NCBI GenBank assembly: GCA_029964075.1
Contig: CM057130.1
Coordinates: forward strand, 6,200,001-6,264,000
Direction of reading: 5' to 3'
Length of the DNA stretch: 64,000 nt
Origin: Patiria pectinifera
Lineage: Eukaryota; Echinodermata; Asteroidea; Valvatida; Asterinidae
Shown: piece by piece, positions 12,342-23,800 of the stretch
How the letters are laid out: each line of letters starts with the position of its first letter
How positions within the stretch are numbered: the stretch's first letter is position 1
Notes under the pieces: generated by a model
Seen by the model: only the letters and a program-made list of their open reading frames with translations
Told to the model about the DNA's origin: nothing
Database searches by the model: none
Program-made: the position numbers and the translations under genes

Positions 12342-15300
12342 TATTTCCAATTTGGGATCGTTGCTGCCTATTCCAGCAGTCTCAGGCAACTCCCTGTCTC
12401 TTCATCAATTCGGCAGACGATTCGGTAAAAAAAATATATAGAGCCACGGCTAAATATAGCACGCAACATTTGGAGGAACTCTGGAGCAAATAACAAGCTC
12501 GTCGTCGTGTGTGTGCGTGCGCGCGTGTGCACTATAAAGTGGCGTGTGGAAACAGGGAGCGACACAGAATTTTTTTCTGTGTTGAAATGTGAAGCTGTTT
12601 ATTGATTTAGTGGGGCTGAATTTGGAACACGACTATTTTGGTTGGTAACGGAGGGCATGCTTGGAGGACAAAATTGATAAGTTGTACGAGTTGGTTGAGT
12701 GACAACCTTCACACATTCGAGGGCGGGAAATATATGACCACGGGATGAAGGGGGGCGGCCATTTGTACAATTTGTTAGGATGATTCTATTCTAAGGGATT
12801 TTGTGTTTGGAATTGTTGTACTCATCTTCCCAAGATGAAAGGAGTTTGTAGCAGAATCTTAAAATATGATTACAGAAGGTTTTTACGTTTCAGATTTGCT
12901 TATTTGGGACCTGGTCTGTATGAAAGCACTGGTACTAATGAGGGGAATAAGTGTATAAGCCGTACAATTTAAAACTGTGCTGACAGTGGTTGTGAAGTAT
13001 CGCAATTCAACTTTTGTCAAGTTGTTCTGTACTTTTCATGTAGAACAGTAAAATATATTAATGAGTGTCTGTCAGACATAGGCAGTTAATTTCCAAAAGA
13101 CTAGATTTCTGATAATGCAGCTTATATACAGTGTTCACTGGTAAATATTAGTGGTTTTGCTGTTAACTCCAGACTTTTGCAGGTTACGAAACGTTACCAA
13201 AGTGTAGTTGTGCTCCTTGAAGCGTGTTATTTTGCAGAATGAAAACAATATTGATTCTTCATGGCAACCACATGTCTGTGCAAATGCCACAGATGTACTG
13301 GCATTGCACCCTAACTACACGCACCATTTATTCCCATCCAAGTGTCAATTTACATTGCCCTCAAACTACGTAGATTCTGGGGTCCGGTTTGTTTCTTTTT
13401 TATCCCCCAGCGTTCCGTCCAATCCAATTTCAAGGCCTGGCATCTTGATAGAGTAGTGACCCTCACTCTGTTTAAATATCAAACTGTTTTTTGCTTGTCA
13501 GGCTAAAGGGGGCACATCCATCCACGCGTAAATCATTGGTCATTTGCGCAATCAATTAGTGACCTTTCACCTTACCATCTCAACCCCCCTTCCCTTATAA
13601 TTGGTTGTTGTGATAAAGAACTCGGGCAAATTGGATACGGAAGAAATGAGGCAGAATTGGGGAATTCGGCAACGGGAAATTGCGCGTTCTACAAATTTGG
13701 GCCTGTCAACTTATATTAGGAGAATAACCTCACAATTACTTTGCACCAAGATGGAGGAGCCGGTTGGTCAATAAAGTTGTTGAGATGAAACTGAAAAGAG
13801 TACATGCAGAAGTGAATACATCATGCGCACAAAATGTGTGTGAAAAGACATTAGCGCATGATTTAGCCTGTGAACCAACACGTGCGCGTACTCCATTCGT
13901 TTGCACTACTTTCTGGTTCTAAATGATGTCACACTTCGGTACTCTACTAAGTGGAGTACTACATGTGGATCATATTGGGTCAACGGTCATGCATCTCAGC
14001 AGCAGTAAATACCTCTTTAACACACTGAGTATACAGTGTTTAAAAAATAAGACGCAAAACTTTTTTGATTTTTTTACCTGACTTTTTGCAAAAATTCCAT
14101 CTTATGACTGCAAATGGTGCCCGACTAAACTTAGTGCAAATATATGGGAGTCCAGAGAGGCCACATAAAGCTTATTCTCGATCATACGTGTAACCCCATC
14201 TGCACTAAAAGCAGGAGGTTGTGCAGGATTCCAGTCAAACCAGTGAGTTTGGTGGTTTTGAGGTAACACACTGAGTATACAGTGTTTAAAAAACGTCGGT
14301 GAAGGGCAAAACCTAATTTGATTTATATCACCCCGACGCAAAATTCCATCTTATAATACCTCTTTATGGTTTGTTAATCTGCGCTGCATTAGACCCGTAC
14401 CTGCCAACAACCAGAGAGTGATACAGACACAGATACAGCATTTATGTATACTTGTATACGGTAATGACAGCAATTTCCCAAAATGAACATTTTCTCATAA
14501 TCTTACCTAAACTTTGCCCACAAAACAAGCATGTCTCAATTTACATTGTACATGAAAAGCCAGGAGGATTACAAAATCAAGTATACATGTACGTCTGCAA
14601 AGCTTCCCATTTTTGTTTTTCTTACTGTGGCAGGCATTCTGTCAAAAAAATTACTTACTTCACAAACGCACTAGACATTGTTCTGTTACTACACTAGCAG
14701 CTTCAAAATGGAAATCATTAATCAATTTAATGGAGCTATCAGGGTGGCTACATGTGTGTACATTCACACCTACATTTGTACGTGTACATGTTGAGAAGTC
14801 ATTATCTACTGAATCGGGACCCATTTCTCTTAACGGCTGATTGCACGTTAATTTTCATGTAGTTGTTATAAAATTCTCAAATCACTTGATGATCTGTGTG
14901 AATGTGCACGTACAGGCACATTTTTTTAAAGTAACCATGGTTACCTTTAGTGTCATTTGTCCGGAGATTGAACCCGAGAATTTTGCTCATCCTGTAAATA
15001 AATTAAATATTTGGAATTTTGTTTATGAAAATCATTTACCATTCTTGAAGTATAACTTTTTTTTTCACAAAAAAAATGTACACCCTAGCACCATGGGTAT
15101 TTTCTTAGAATCCTCCCGGAATCCAGTCTTTGTAATAGACCATGGCGAAAGCCAAAACATTTGAGCAGATTCGCTGATTAATCATGCAAGAAAACCACTT
15201 CTTGACCTCAAGATTTCGACCAATCAGCAGAAGCTTTCTGTATCGGGTCTTCGGTCATTCACCACTGTCGCGTCATAGACATGAATTAAAAAAAATTACC

Positions 15301-16399
15301 CTAGACACAGCAACAAAGGCTGTGGTCATGCGCTCTGTATTATGTTACGCGATATGCGCCCTGCTGTTGTATTACAAAACACTGCATTCGAATTGACCAG
15401 TCAAACGTTTAGTCCTGATTTGGGAATGAAATGACGTCACGATTTAGTAAAGTCGACGACTCCGTTTGGCTGAGGTGCAAGATCGCATAAATCTGCATGC
15501 GTTGACATATCAGACGTTATACAGGAGACTTGGCTCCATGGATAACGGGTGATACTCAGACTACCCAGAATCATGCACTTGTCTCAAACAGTAAAACCAT
15601 ACTATTTTAGAGCTGTGCTGAATATCCTGAATATTCGAATATATACAATCAACAACCGAATATTCGAGTAGCATTTTGGCCGATTCAAATAATTTGAAAA
15701 TGTTAGCAGTCTCGAGGAGACGATGAAAAGCACAATGGATGTTATTTTTAATTTTCAAGTTGCATGACGTTTTGTTTGTCAAATGTCACACTTTCGCGTA
15801 TAATTTCAGAGCGTTCATGAGAACAATTTGCTCAAATTTCTTCTTTAAAATCTTCCAAATATCAGCCATTATATTAATCTGCTACTTCAAGTTTATATTA
15901 GTTTAATAAGCTTTTTGTTGATTTTGCAACAAGCGCACGTAGCTTGCAAATCCCATCGGCAGTCATTTTAGGCTGGGCATGTCCAACTTGATCAACACAT
16001 TTTGAATATTTGAATGTTTGATCAAGTGCGAGTAAGAATAATCAAATACACAAGTACGTATTCGAAAATACACAGCCTCATATCATTTGGACCTCAAGTC
16101 CTGAATCCATTCAAAATGCTGCAAACTCGGATAGATGAAAAAGGCAATTATGGTTGTGACTGAGTTCATCAAACATACCTTCATCCCCAAAAAAATAACC
16201 GCTGAAATACATTGCTTCAGGATAACAGTACCTCTACATGTACACATGTACATGTACGTACCGATAGGACAAATTGACATTGCAGCTGAGTGTGGAAGGA
16301 TTTTCTCATTTTGTTAAATTTCAGAGAGGGAAATTCAGGTTCATGGTATGAGGTTCATTGAATGGATTTGTATTCTTCGTCATTTCATTCCCCCCCCCC
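12342..16399. other. No gene seen
   Basis: It contains an alternating GT/GC run at 12509-12532 and the terminal-repeat element at 14008. A frame at 14841-15164 has no recognisable domain. The rest is unstructured AT-rich sequence. Confidence 0.55.
14008..14365. mobile_element. Small element with terminal direct repeats and flanking 11-bp duplication
   Basis: Terminal direct repeats of 87-90 bp at 14019-14105 and 14265-14354 both start AACACACTGAGTATACAGTG and end AAATTCCATCTTAT. The flanks carry the same 11 bases, AATACCTCTTT, at 14008-14018 and 14355-14365. The first repeat is followed after a few bases by TGGTGCCCGAC, which resembles a retroviral-type tRNA primer site. There is no coding frame. 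It may be a TRIM-like miniature LTR element, but the 11-bp duplication is longer than LTR elements usually make. A decayed tandem repeat is the alternative. Confidence 0.45.
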
Positions 16400-17450
16400 T
16401 TCCCCCGGAGGATGCCCTAGTGACGTCAGATTCAAGATGATGAGGAGAGTGATGCTGCTGGGACAGTTGATGATGTGTGATGCTGCATCGCTAATGAGCA
16501 CTTACATGTGGTCATCATCAGGGTACATGTAAGTGTATGTCTGTGTGTTACTATCCTGTGCGGTGCACCACCGCTTATAATGCACACCAGATGTGGGATA
16601 TATCTTACTAAAAATTATGCTTGTAGTGGTTCGTGTGGTACGGGTACACAGGCAGTGCCAGTGTGGATAGGAATTTCATCTGACGTTGCAGCTGTGACTG
16701 TGCCCTGCATGCTGGCTATACAGTCGACTCTTGCCGACCCATCTTTGCAATTTCTTCTGTTTTCTTCACTGTTGCGAGCAAGTCTGTGTGTGGACTCCTT
16801 TTGGGCATCTTCTGCACCATATTGTCTTGGGAACTCTCCATCTGCGGGGCCAAGTAACACGACACTGAAGTCGGACTTGTTTGTTTTGCTGCGACTGGAC
16901 ATGTCCGACTAGTGTTTCCTTGTATGTGTGCCGGAGGTTTTGAATGATCAGCTGGCAGTAGTTTGTTAGAACTGTCGCAATCCCCACAACTTTTTGTGGT
17001 GCATCAGAGATTCTACCTGACAGATTGTGTCTTGGGCAGCTTGCTGCCTGGCCAGTTTCATTTATCAGACCATAGGACCAGTGATTAGTTCAACAAGGAA
17101 GCTAATTTGCTTCCTGCTCTTTTGCCCGCATCGCATCTGGTGGCTCCCTCTATCTTTTGACAGCCGAGAAAATTACAAGCAAATTACGTCCTCCTTGTTG
17201 TTCCAGGCTTTCTCTGCGCAGGCCTGCATGGCCAGGTGAGAATGAAGAGTGCATTGCTGGGAAGTTGAAGGACGTCGCCAACCGCATCCGACAGTCGCTC
17301 TTCCGACTCGTCACCGCGACTCGTCACCATAGGAGATTGCTATTTTTGATCTTTCATTTACCAAGCGCATATGGTATCCACTCAGTCTCAAGGTCTATGA
17401 ACACTTCAGCTGCTGCTTCAGACCGACACTTGTTCTATGCGGAGTAGTAT
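16400..17450 (-). pseudogene. GC-richer coding-like patch, unidentified, broken
   Basis: This kilobase is more GC-rich and less repetitive than its surroundings. Two overlapping minus-strand frames look protein-like: 16766-16987 (ATVLTNYCQLIIQNLRHTYK) and 16615-16902 (MSSRSKTNKSDFSVVLLGP to a stop after PHEPLQA). They adjoin as if joined by a frameshift near 16900. Further up the same strand, at 17,000-17,300, coding-like pieces are broken by stops. I do not recognise a family. It may be a decayed gene copy, or chance frames in a GC-rich regulatory region just upstream of the distal DGK exon. Confidence 0.2.
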
Positions 17451-17714
17451 CTTAACTACACGATTTTACATCCATCCTCAGAGTGCACGTAACAGCAAAA
17501 AGCCAAAAGTGAGCAGAACGTGGCCACGATATAACTGACGGCAACTTTACCGAGTGACTTTTTGCCATTTACACTGAACATGATGCAACCCTTTACTGGA
17601 TGGTAAAATCCAAATTTCAAAGTACGTTTGTCGGAAAGACGACAGTTTGTATGCACCCGTGAAGAAAATCATCAAAACACCAGGAAAAACGTAGGAGGGG
17701 GAAAAACCATCAAA
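17440..17714 (+). promoter_or_regulatory. Probable 5' leader of the distal DGK first exon
   Basis: The stretch upstream of the 17715 ATG has stops in all frames, including in-frame TAA at 17604, and no repeat I recognise. It is likely 5' UTR and/or promoter if the 17715 exon is real. No core promoter motif is convincing. Confidence 0.3.
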
Positions 17715-17818
17715 ATGGAGCGGTCTTCAGAATATGAGAGTTACAGGCCAACTGGTGGGGCATGCGGCTTGTCTATTGACAGATCAGGAAGCTGGTCCCC
17801 TGGCGACACACCACACAG
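17715..17818 (+). CDS. Candidate distal first coding exon of the DGK gene
   Basis: ATG at 17715 lies in a strong Kozak context (A at -3, G at +4), with an in-frame TAA at 17604 upstream. It opens 34 codons, [10 protein letters not shown] to GDTPHR, ending in phase 2 at the donor AG|GTGATT. Joined to the exon at 48109, the split codon becomes AGG, giving HR-KAISKS. Vertebrate DGK zeta and iota isoforms have a basic R or HR at this same junction before KAIxK, which supports the splice. The segment is rich in serine and glycine and has no domain. The implied intron is 30.3 kb. It could instead belong to an unrelated gene, but the phase match and Arg-Lys junction argue against that. No TATA box or other promoter element is convincing. 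Confidence 0.6.
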
Positions 17819-20800
17819 GTGATTTTTCAATTTTACATATTGTCCTTGTTTGTGTGAAAATATTGGCAGCTTCTTGAGTACAGACGGATTGTTGTATTCT
17901 TCTATGAGATTTTGTAACAGCGCTTGATAGGGAACTGTGGAATGCTAAGTCTACGTCATGGGTCTTGGGTTAAATTTCCTTGCTCATGTATACTCATTAG
18001 CAAAACATGTATACTCATTTCCATGTTTACACATGAACAAAAAATTGATTTACAAAGTAAGAAATTACCAACATAATGCTGGATAGCTCAGTTGGTAGAG
18101 CACTGGAACGGCAGTCTAGAGGTTGCAGGCTCAAACCCTACTCCAGTCAATTTTTTGTTTAACTTCAAAAATTGACTGTTGTCATTTTCTGCCCCAGTAA
18201 CCGCAATCTTTCCACTCTCCATTTTTGTATTGAAAACTGTGTGTACATCTACATTTAATTTGTACGTTTCTCCAAGGTTGATCGTGGTTTATTTCAAAGC
18301 TCTCGCTGTGTCGTACGGCCGGTGCGCAGTGTGTGAAGTCGCCGCACGTATACGAACAAAGGAAGCAGATATGTTTTTCGCAAGTGGTAGCGTAGCGTAG
18401 CGGTAGCGTAGTGGCGCGATTTAAACGTAGCGCTTATTCCCGAAAGGGTAGCGGGTGCTAGCGCTATTTAATGCCTGGCTAGAATACTGCATTTTTACAT
18501 TTCTACAAGTTACATGTATATGCACGTGACACTGTAGCCAGTACTCATGGAAGTGCTCATGGCTTGCATGTCTACATGCATACCGGTAGGCTGCAATTTG
18601 TGCACAGTCCATTTCCAACTGAATGTGCAAAACTAGTAATTAAATTAGGGTTAGACAAATAAAACTAAATGCAGTTTTGTTGCTTGAAGTGACCATCAAT
18701 ACTGTCATTTTTAATTAATCAATTTTTTACCCCGGTGGCATAGTTTATTCATAGTCCAAAGGACCCATTGATACAATTGCACACGTACATGCATTCCACA
18801 CTATAGTACTGGTAGGAATATGTTAGACCGATTTCTGCCAACCACTGAACATTGTTGATAAGTGTAAGAAATATGCAACTCTGTCATCATCCATTTTAAA
18901 ACACTTGTTAGGTAGAGGATGCGTCAGAATTACATGACCACATCAATCAAAAGAGGTACAGGTGTTTTGATTTCGTGAGAACGTTGAGAGGTTTTGCGAC
19001 GAGGAAAAAGCTGTCCTACCCATTCTTAATTGCCTGCTTTCGATATATATAATAACGTCGTTTGTCACTTGTACAGTGGACAGGAAAGGAGAAGGGAAAA
19101 AAAAAGGCCAAGAAAGAGTCACTTGTAAAATATAATGAATTCTAAGAATAAAAAATGCGTACGTGCCCAAAAACATGTACATGTAGTGGATGTGCGCGCA
19201 GACAGTCCTCGACTTACTAGATAATTACAGCAACATGTGCATATTGACTGATATTTCAAGATATCTCTGCAGTTAGAGCCCACAGGTATTGAAAGCAATT
19301 GGCTGTGCATGTAAAGAGTAAGCTGAGAAGTAATGTACCGGTATGTCCTATAATGAGTAGAAAAGCATTACCTGGTCATTAATAGTTTTGTAGGTGTTTT
19401 CCTTGCGTCATATTACAAAATGTTATTTTGGATTCATGACGGTATGGTATCGGTATTTACATGAGTGCTCATTGTAAAAGGGTTGTTTTTTTTTTTCCAA
19501 AGGGAAATTTCAAATGACAAAGACAATGTATTTAAAATTGGACTCTTCAGAAATCATATGTTCATTCAATTGTGCACTTTGTCAAGAAGTTGAATTTACC
19601 TTAATATTTGAAATGTGTGGTGTTGCATGTGGGCCTTCAAAAAACACACAAAAAACCTGTTCTTTGATGGTTTGGTAAATAGCATCATTTCAATTTGACA
19701 CTCTCACCTTTAATCAAACACTGACCTTGTTTTTGAATTTTCAGTAGATCGTCAATTATTTTCTGTTTCAGTTTTAGTGCAGGCCACATCTATTTAAAGC
19801 CACAAATAATTTGTTTGGCTCAGTCCCAGAACTTGAGCAAAGCAACTGGATGAATTTATCGTTTTAATTACGGTATCTTGTTACATTTAAGTGTCGACAT
19901 TGCACGTGCATTAAAAAAAAAATTTAAATCAATTTTTGCATGCAAGTACCGTGACTTCCAGTGTTAATCCTCAATAAAATGAAGCCAACGACCCAAACTT
20001 GACCATCCAATTTGCAGGTATTGAGATTGGTTTCTCATACAAGATAATTGATTTTGTATAAAAGTGCAGGCCAGCCAATCGAATGTTGGTGTACAGAATC
20101 CTTATCAGCAGATTAAAACTGAGTAATTTCACGTTTGTTCTTTTGAAGAAGTACTAATGTAGACAGGTAGACTTTGGGGGGGGGGGTTGAGTTTATTGAT
20201 ACAGTAGATGATCACCAAGTAATATTGTTGACCATTTCATATATTTTTATCATTATGTAAACCGAAATTTGAATTCTCAGTGCTGATTAGTCGACCCTAT
20301 TCCAACAGTTGTCTGACAATCCACATCACAATCTCAACATGAATTTGACTGAGGTGTCACTACATTGTTCCTGAGATGTGTCAGCACAGACACATTTTGC
20401 AGTTGTCCACGATCCATCTGTACTTGTTCTACATAACCCCCGAGGACAGACACACTAAGGGAGAACAACAGATCCTTTCAGTCCTTGGGAGTTGAGTCTT
20501 TAGTTCAAAACGGTCCTCTGTGGTAGGTTTGTGTGCTTGGTTAATGGAAGAGTGTTATATTACAGGGACAAAGGAAAACACAAAGCATTGTCCTCTGGAG
20601 TATAGTAAAACAAGAGTGAGTGTGCAAAAGTAGTACAAGTGGTCTACAATATTTGCTACACAAGCAAAATTCCACTTTGAATCTGACAAAATGCTATATG
20701 CAGGTGCATGTGTACATCTCAAAACCTGTTTTTGCAGACAGCAGCTTTCCAAACAGCGTTGGCCAACTTTGTGTTTTAGATATGTACTCACATTTAACTG

Positions 20801-23800
20801 CATTTAAATAACCCTCTAAGTAGCACAGTCGGCAGAATTTTAAAAAAACATTGACATCTCAGATACTTGTTTTCCTCATCAATTGTCAAAGGTGGACATT
20901 TAAATGCTTCCTGACAATTTCCTGTTTTGAATTAGCTCTGCAGACTTTTTCTCACAAAAAAAAGGTTAACGGATTGTGTGTTGTTGTTTTTTTGTGTGTG
21001 ACACCTTTATTTGTAACACCACTCAAGTTTACCTGTGAGGATCAAGCGTGTTGCTATAAGTGTTCCTAAGGACACACTTGGGCGTATGGAAGGACACGGC
21101 ACATTTTCATGGGCTTTATAAACTTACTTCTTATTTTAAAGTAATACATTTTGTTGCGTGGGTGTTTGTTTGTCTTTGGGAATAACTTGGATGCAGAAAA
21201 ATGCTGCATAGGTTTAGCACTGTTTGTCATTAGAGACCGTAATAAAAAGTGCGGGTATGAGATACATGTGTATACAGCTCAGAAAAACTAGCTGGTTACA
21301 CATGAATACTTTATTTCCAAAAAGCGATATATCCATGTGAAAAAAGTGAAACTTTCTTCTTCTTCTTTTTTCTCGCTGTTAAATTCAGGTACACAATCAT
21401 AACAGTCAAAATCAATCAAGTGACTGGTTTTTAACAGTTAAGAATTTCCTTCTTAGTTTCATATAGCAATGCTTTGACTTGAGGTGATTGATATGCCAGC
21501 TGTACCTACCAGTTCTCTCTTGTCTGGTTGTGGAATTTGACTATTCACAGTGTTTATAGGAATGTGATCCGACTGTTTTTTACTAGTCTGTATACAATGC
21601 AATGGCAAGTGGAAGAAATTTTTTGACTGTCTGTGACTGATAAACAATATGATACCGGTAGCAATTTGGGGAGTTTTATGAAGAACATTTCTGCTGGATG
21701 TGAATTGGACCCCATGAAACATTTACAGCAATATAACTGCTAGAGTTGAAACTGTTCTCGGACAGAATTCTGCCTCTATGACGTCACAAACTCAGTGTCG
21801 CATTTGTTTTTGTGAAGAACATGAACCGGCCTTACATATATACAGTTTTGTCAAAAACAAGGCTCCAATTTCATAGCGCTGCTAATCAGAAAATATTGCT
21901 TAGCGTATTATGTGCTGAGCAAAAATTTGCTGAGAACCAGTCACATGCAGTTCCACATGACGTTTTGGCTGGTAACCCTGTTTGTGCTTAATTAGCAAAT
22001 AGTTTCTATGTAAGCCTAAGCAGCTCATTGCCCTATAAATATGACTGCAACAAGCCAGGGGAATTGTTAAGCTCATCAAATCTAACTAATTTCTCAATTC
22101 TTTAAAGGAGACTCCCGGCTCTTGTGTGCAAACAAGAGCACTTTGGGACAACTTTCGTGAACCCTGTTGACAGGACACACCGTGTGTGCGTACTGGTTCG
22201 CGTGCATTTAGCGCGAAGTACGCATGACATTTATTCTGAATGTGCACAAAGCCATCTATAGTGTCTTCATTGCGAGCATCAGGCGTCATCAGCTGTGCAT
22301 CTGAATGCCACTTCAAGTGGTCTCCCCCAACTCTCCCTTTCTTACCGTTGAGGGGGTACTTGTGCACGGAGCAAATCGCTGTTGGTTTTACTTTTTTTTT
22401 ATCCCTTACCACGTGACCCAATGGATTTTCAACTTCACATGATGGGGGAAAACATGTTTGAACATCTGTGGTTTAATTCTGTGGGGATAATGTTAAATTG
22501 TTGTGTGTTTTTTTTTTAAATTCTGAATGAAAAAAAAAATAAAATTAACAAGCAGGAGTTGGTCTTGGAATTTTTTTAAGTGTAGGCCTATACATAAACA
22601 TAGTTTTTGAAGTTGAAGTGCTTTTGGAGGGAATATATAAATTACTTCCTATCTCAAAATTAGTGGCGACAATTTTGCTCAAACATTAATTCGACCCCCA
22701 AAAAAATTACAGTGTATGATTGTCATCACCATGAACACCGATTCATTTTTGGACACTTTTCTACAAGGTTCTGGTTAATCATTCCGTGAAGTTTCCCACT
22801 TTATATCCGATTGCTTCCTCCTGAGGAGGATATTGGCGACAAAAATTCTGCTTGTGGTGGAATGTGATTGGGCTCTCCAGACCTCGTCGAAAGTTCTCGT
22901 GGAACTCCAATTCATTTTGGCTGTCAGATTTCTAGAAGGATTAATGGGGACTCCTGAATTTGTACACAGGCCTGTTGCATTTTTTTCTCTCTTTGATGCT
23001 ATTAATATCACTAGTCTTGTTGCCTTGGAGAGGCCCGAAGTGATGTACATGTATAACACAAGAAACTGCTTACAATGATTCCGTAGAAATTACTAGTTCT
23101 TGGATGATTTTATGCGTACAAATATTGTGAATCACTTCATCAGAGTAGAAAAATTGAAGTACATTTACATTTAAGGGGAGTCAGGTTGGCGTAGCGGTAC
23201 TTTCCTCGCCTTCCCACCTGTGACCAGGTGAAATCCCCCCTGGGCCAATATGTGATTGGTTTTAGTCCTGCTGATGATTCTGGGGTTTTCCAGAATATTC
23301 TTCTGGGCTTTTCCTCCCCACCTCTAAAAAACTGTAACTTCTTCTTCTCTCTCTCTCCTCTCATCCTCCATATTGGCGCTATGGCTTTGTGTTGGTTGGA
23401 TGTGGCTGAAATAAATACATAAATAAATTAGACAGATTTTTGTCCACTAACATTCCTATGCAAACATACATTCTGTGCCAAGTTGTCCTTTCAGTCAAAA
23501 TCAATCAAGTGACTGTTTTTTTAACAGTTAAGAGCTCCCAGCATACATAAAGCAGGATTGACTGGCTGTGACAGTTTATGTAACTTGACAAAGCTATGCT
23601 TTGACTGTAGGTGATTGGTAAGCCAGCTGTGCCCACCACTTTCCTGCTGTTGTCTGTTGACTGAATTTGACTAGTCGCAGTGCTTGCTTGAAATATGATC
23701 TGACTGTTGGTGACTAGCCTGTGTATTAAAGGCTTGGCAGGGGAAGAGAATTGATTTTTGACTGTCTGTGACTATTCAGACAGCAGGAGGGCTAATGAAC

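Noticed and set aside
18079..18150. Functional tRNA gene
   Set aside because: A and B boxes are present but no acceptor stem pairs, and the sequence continues into the SINE-specific tail shared with 2421-2622.
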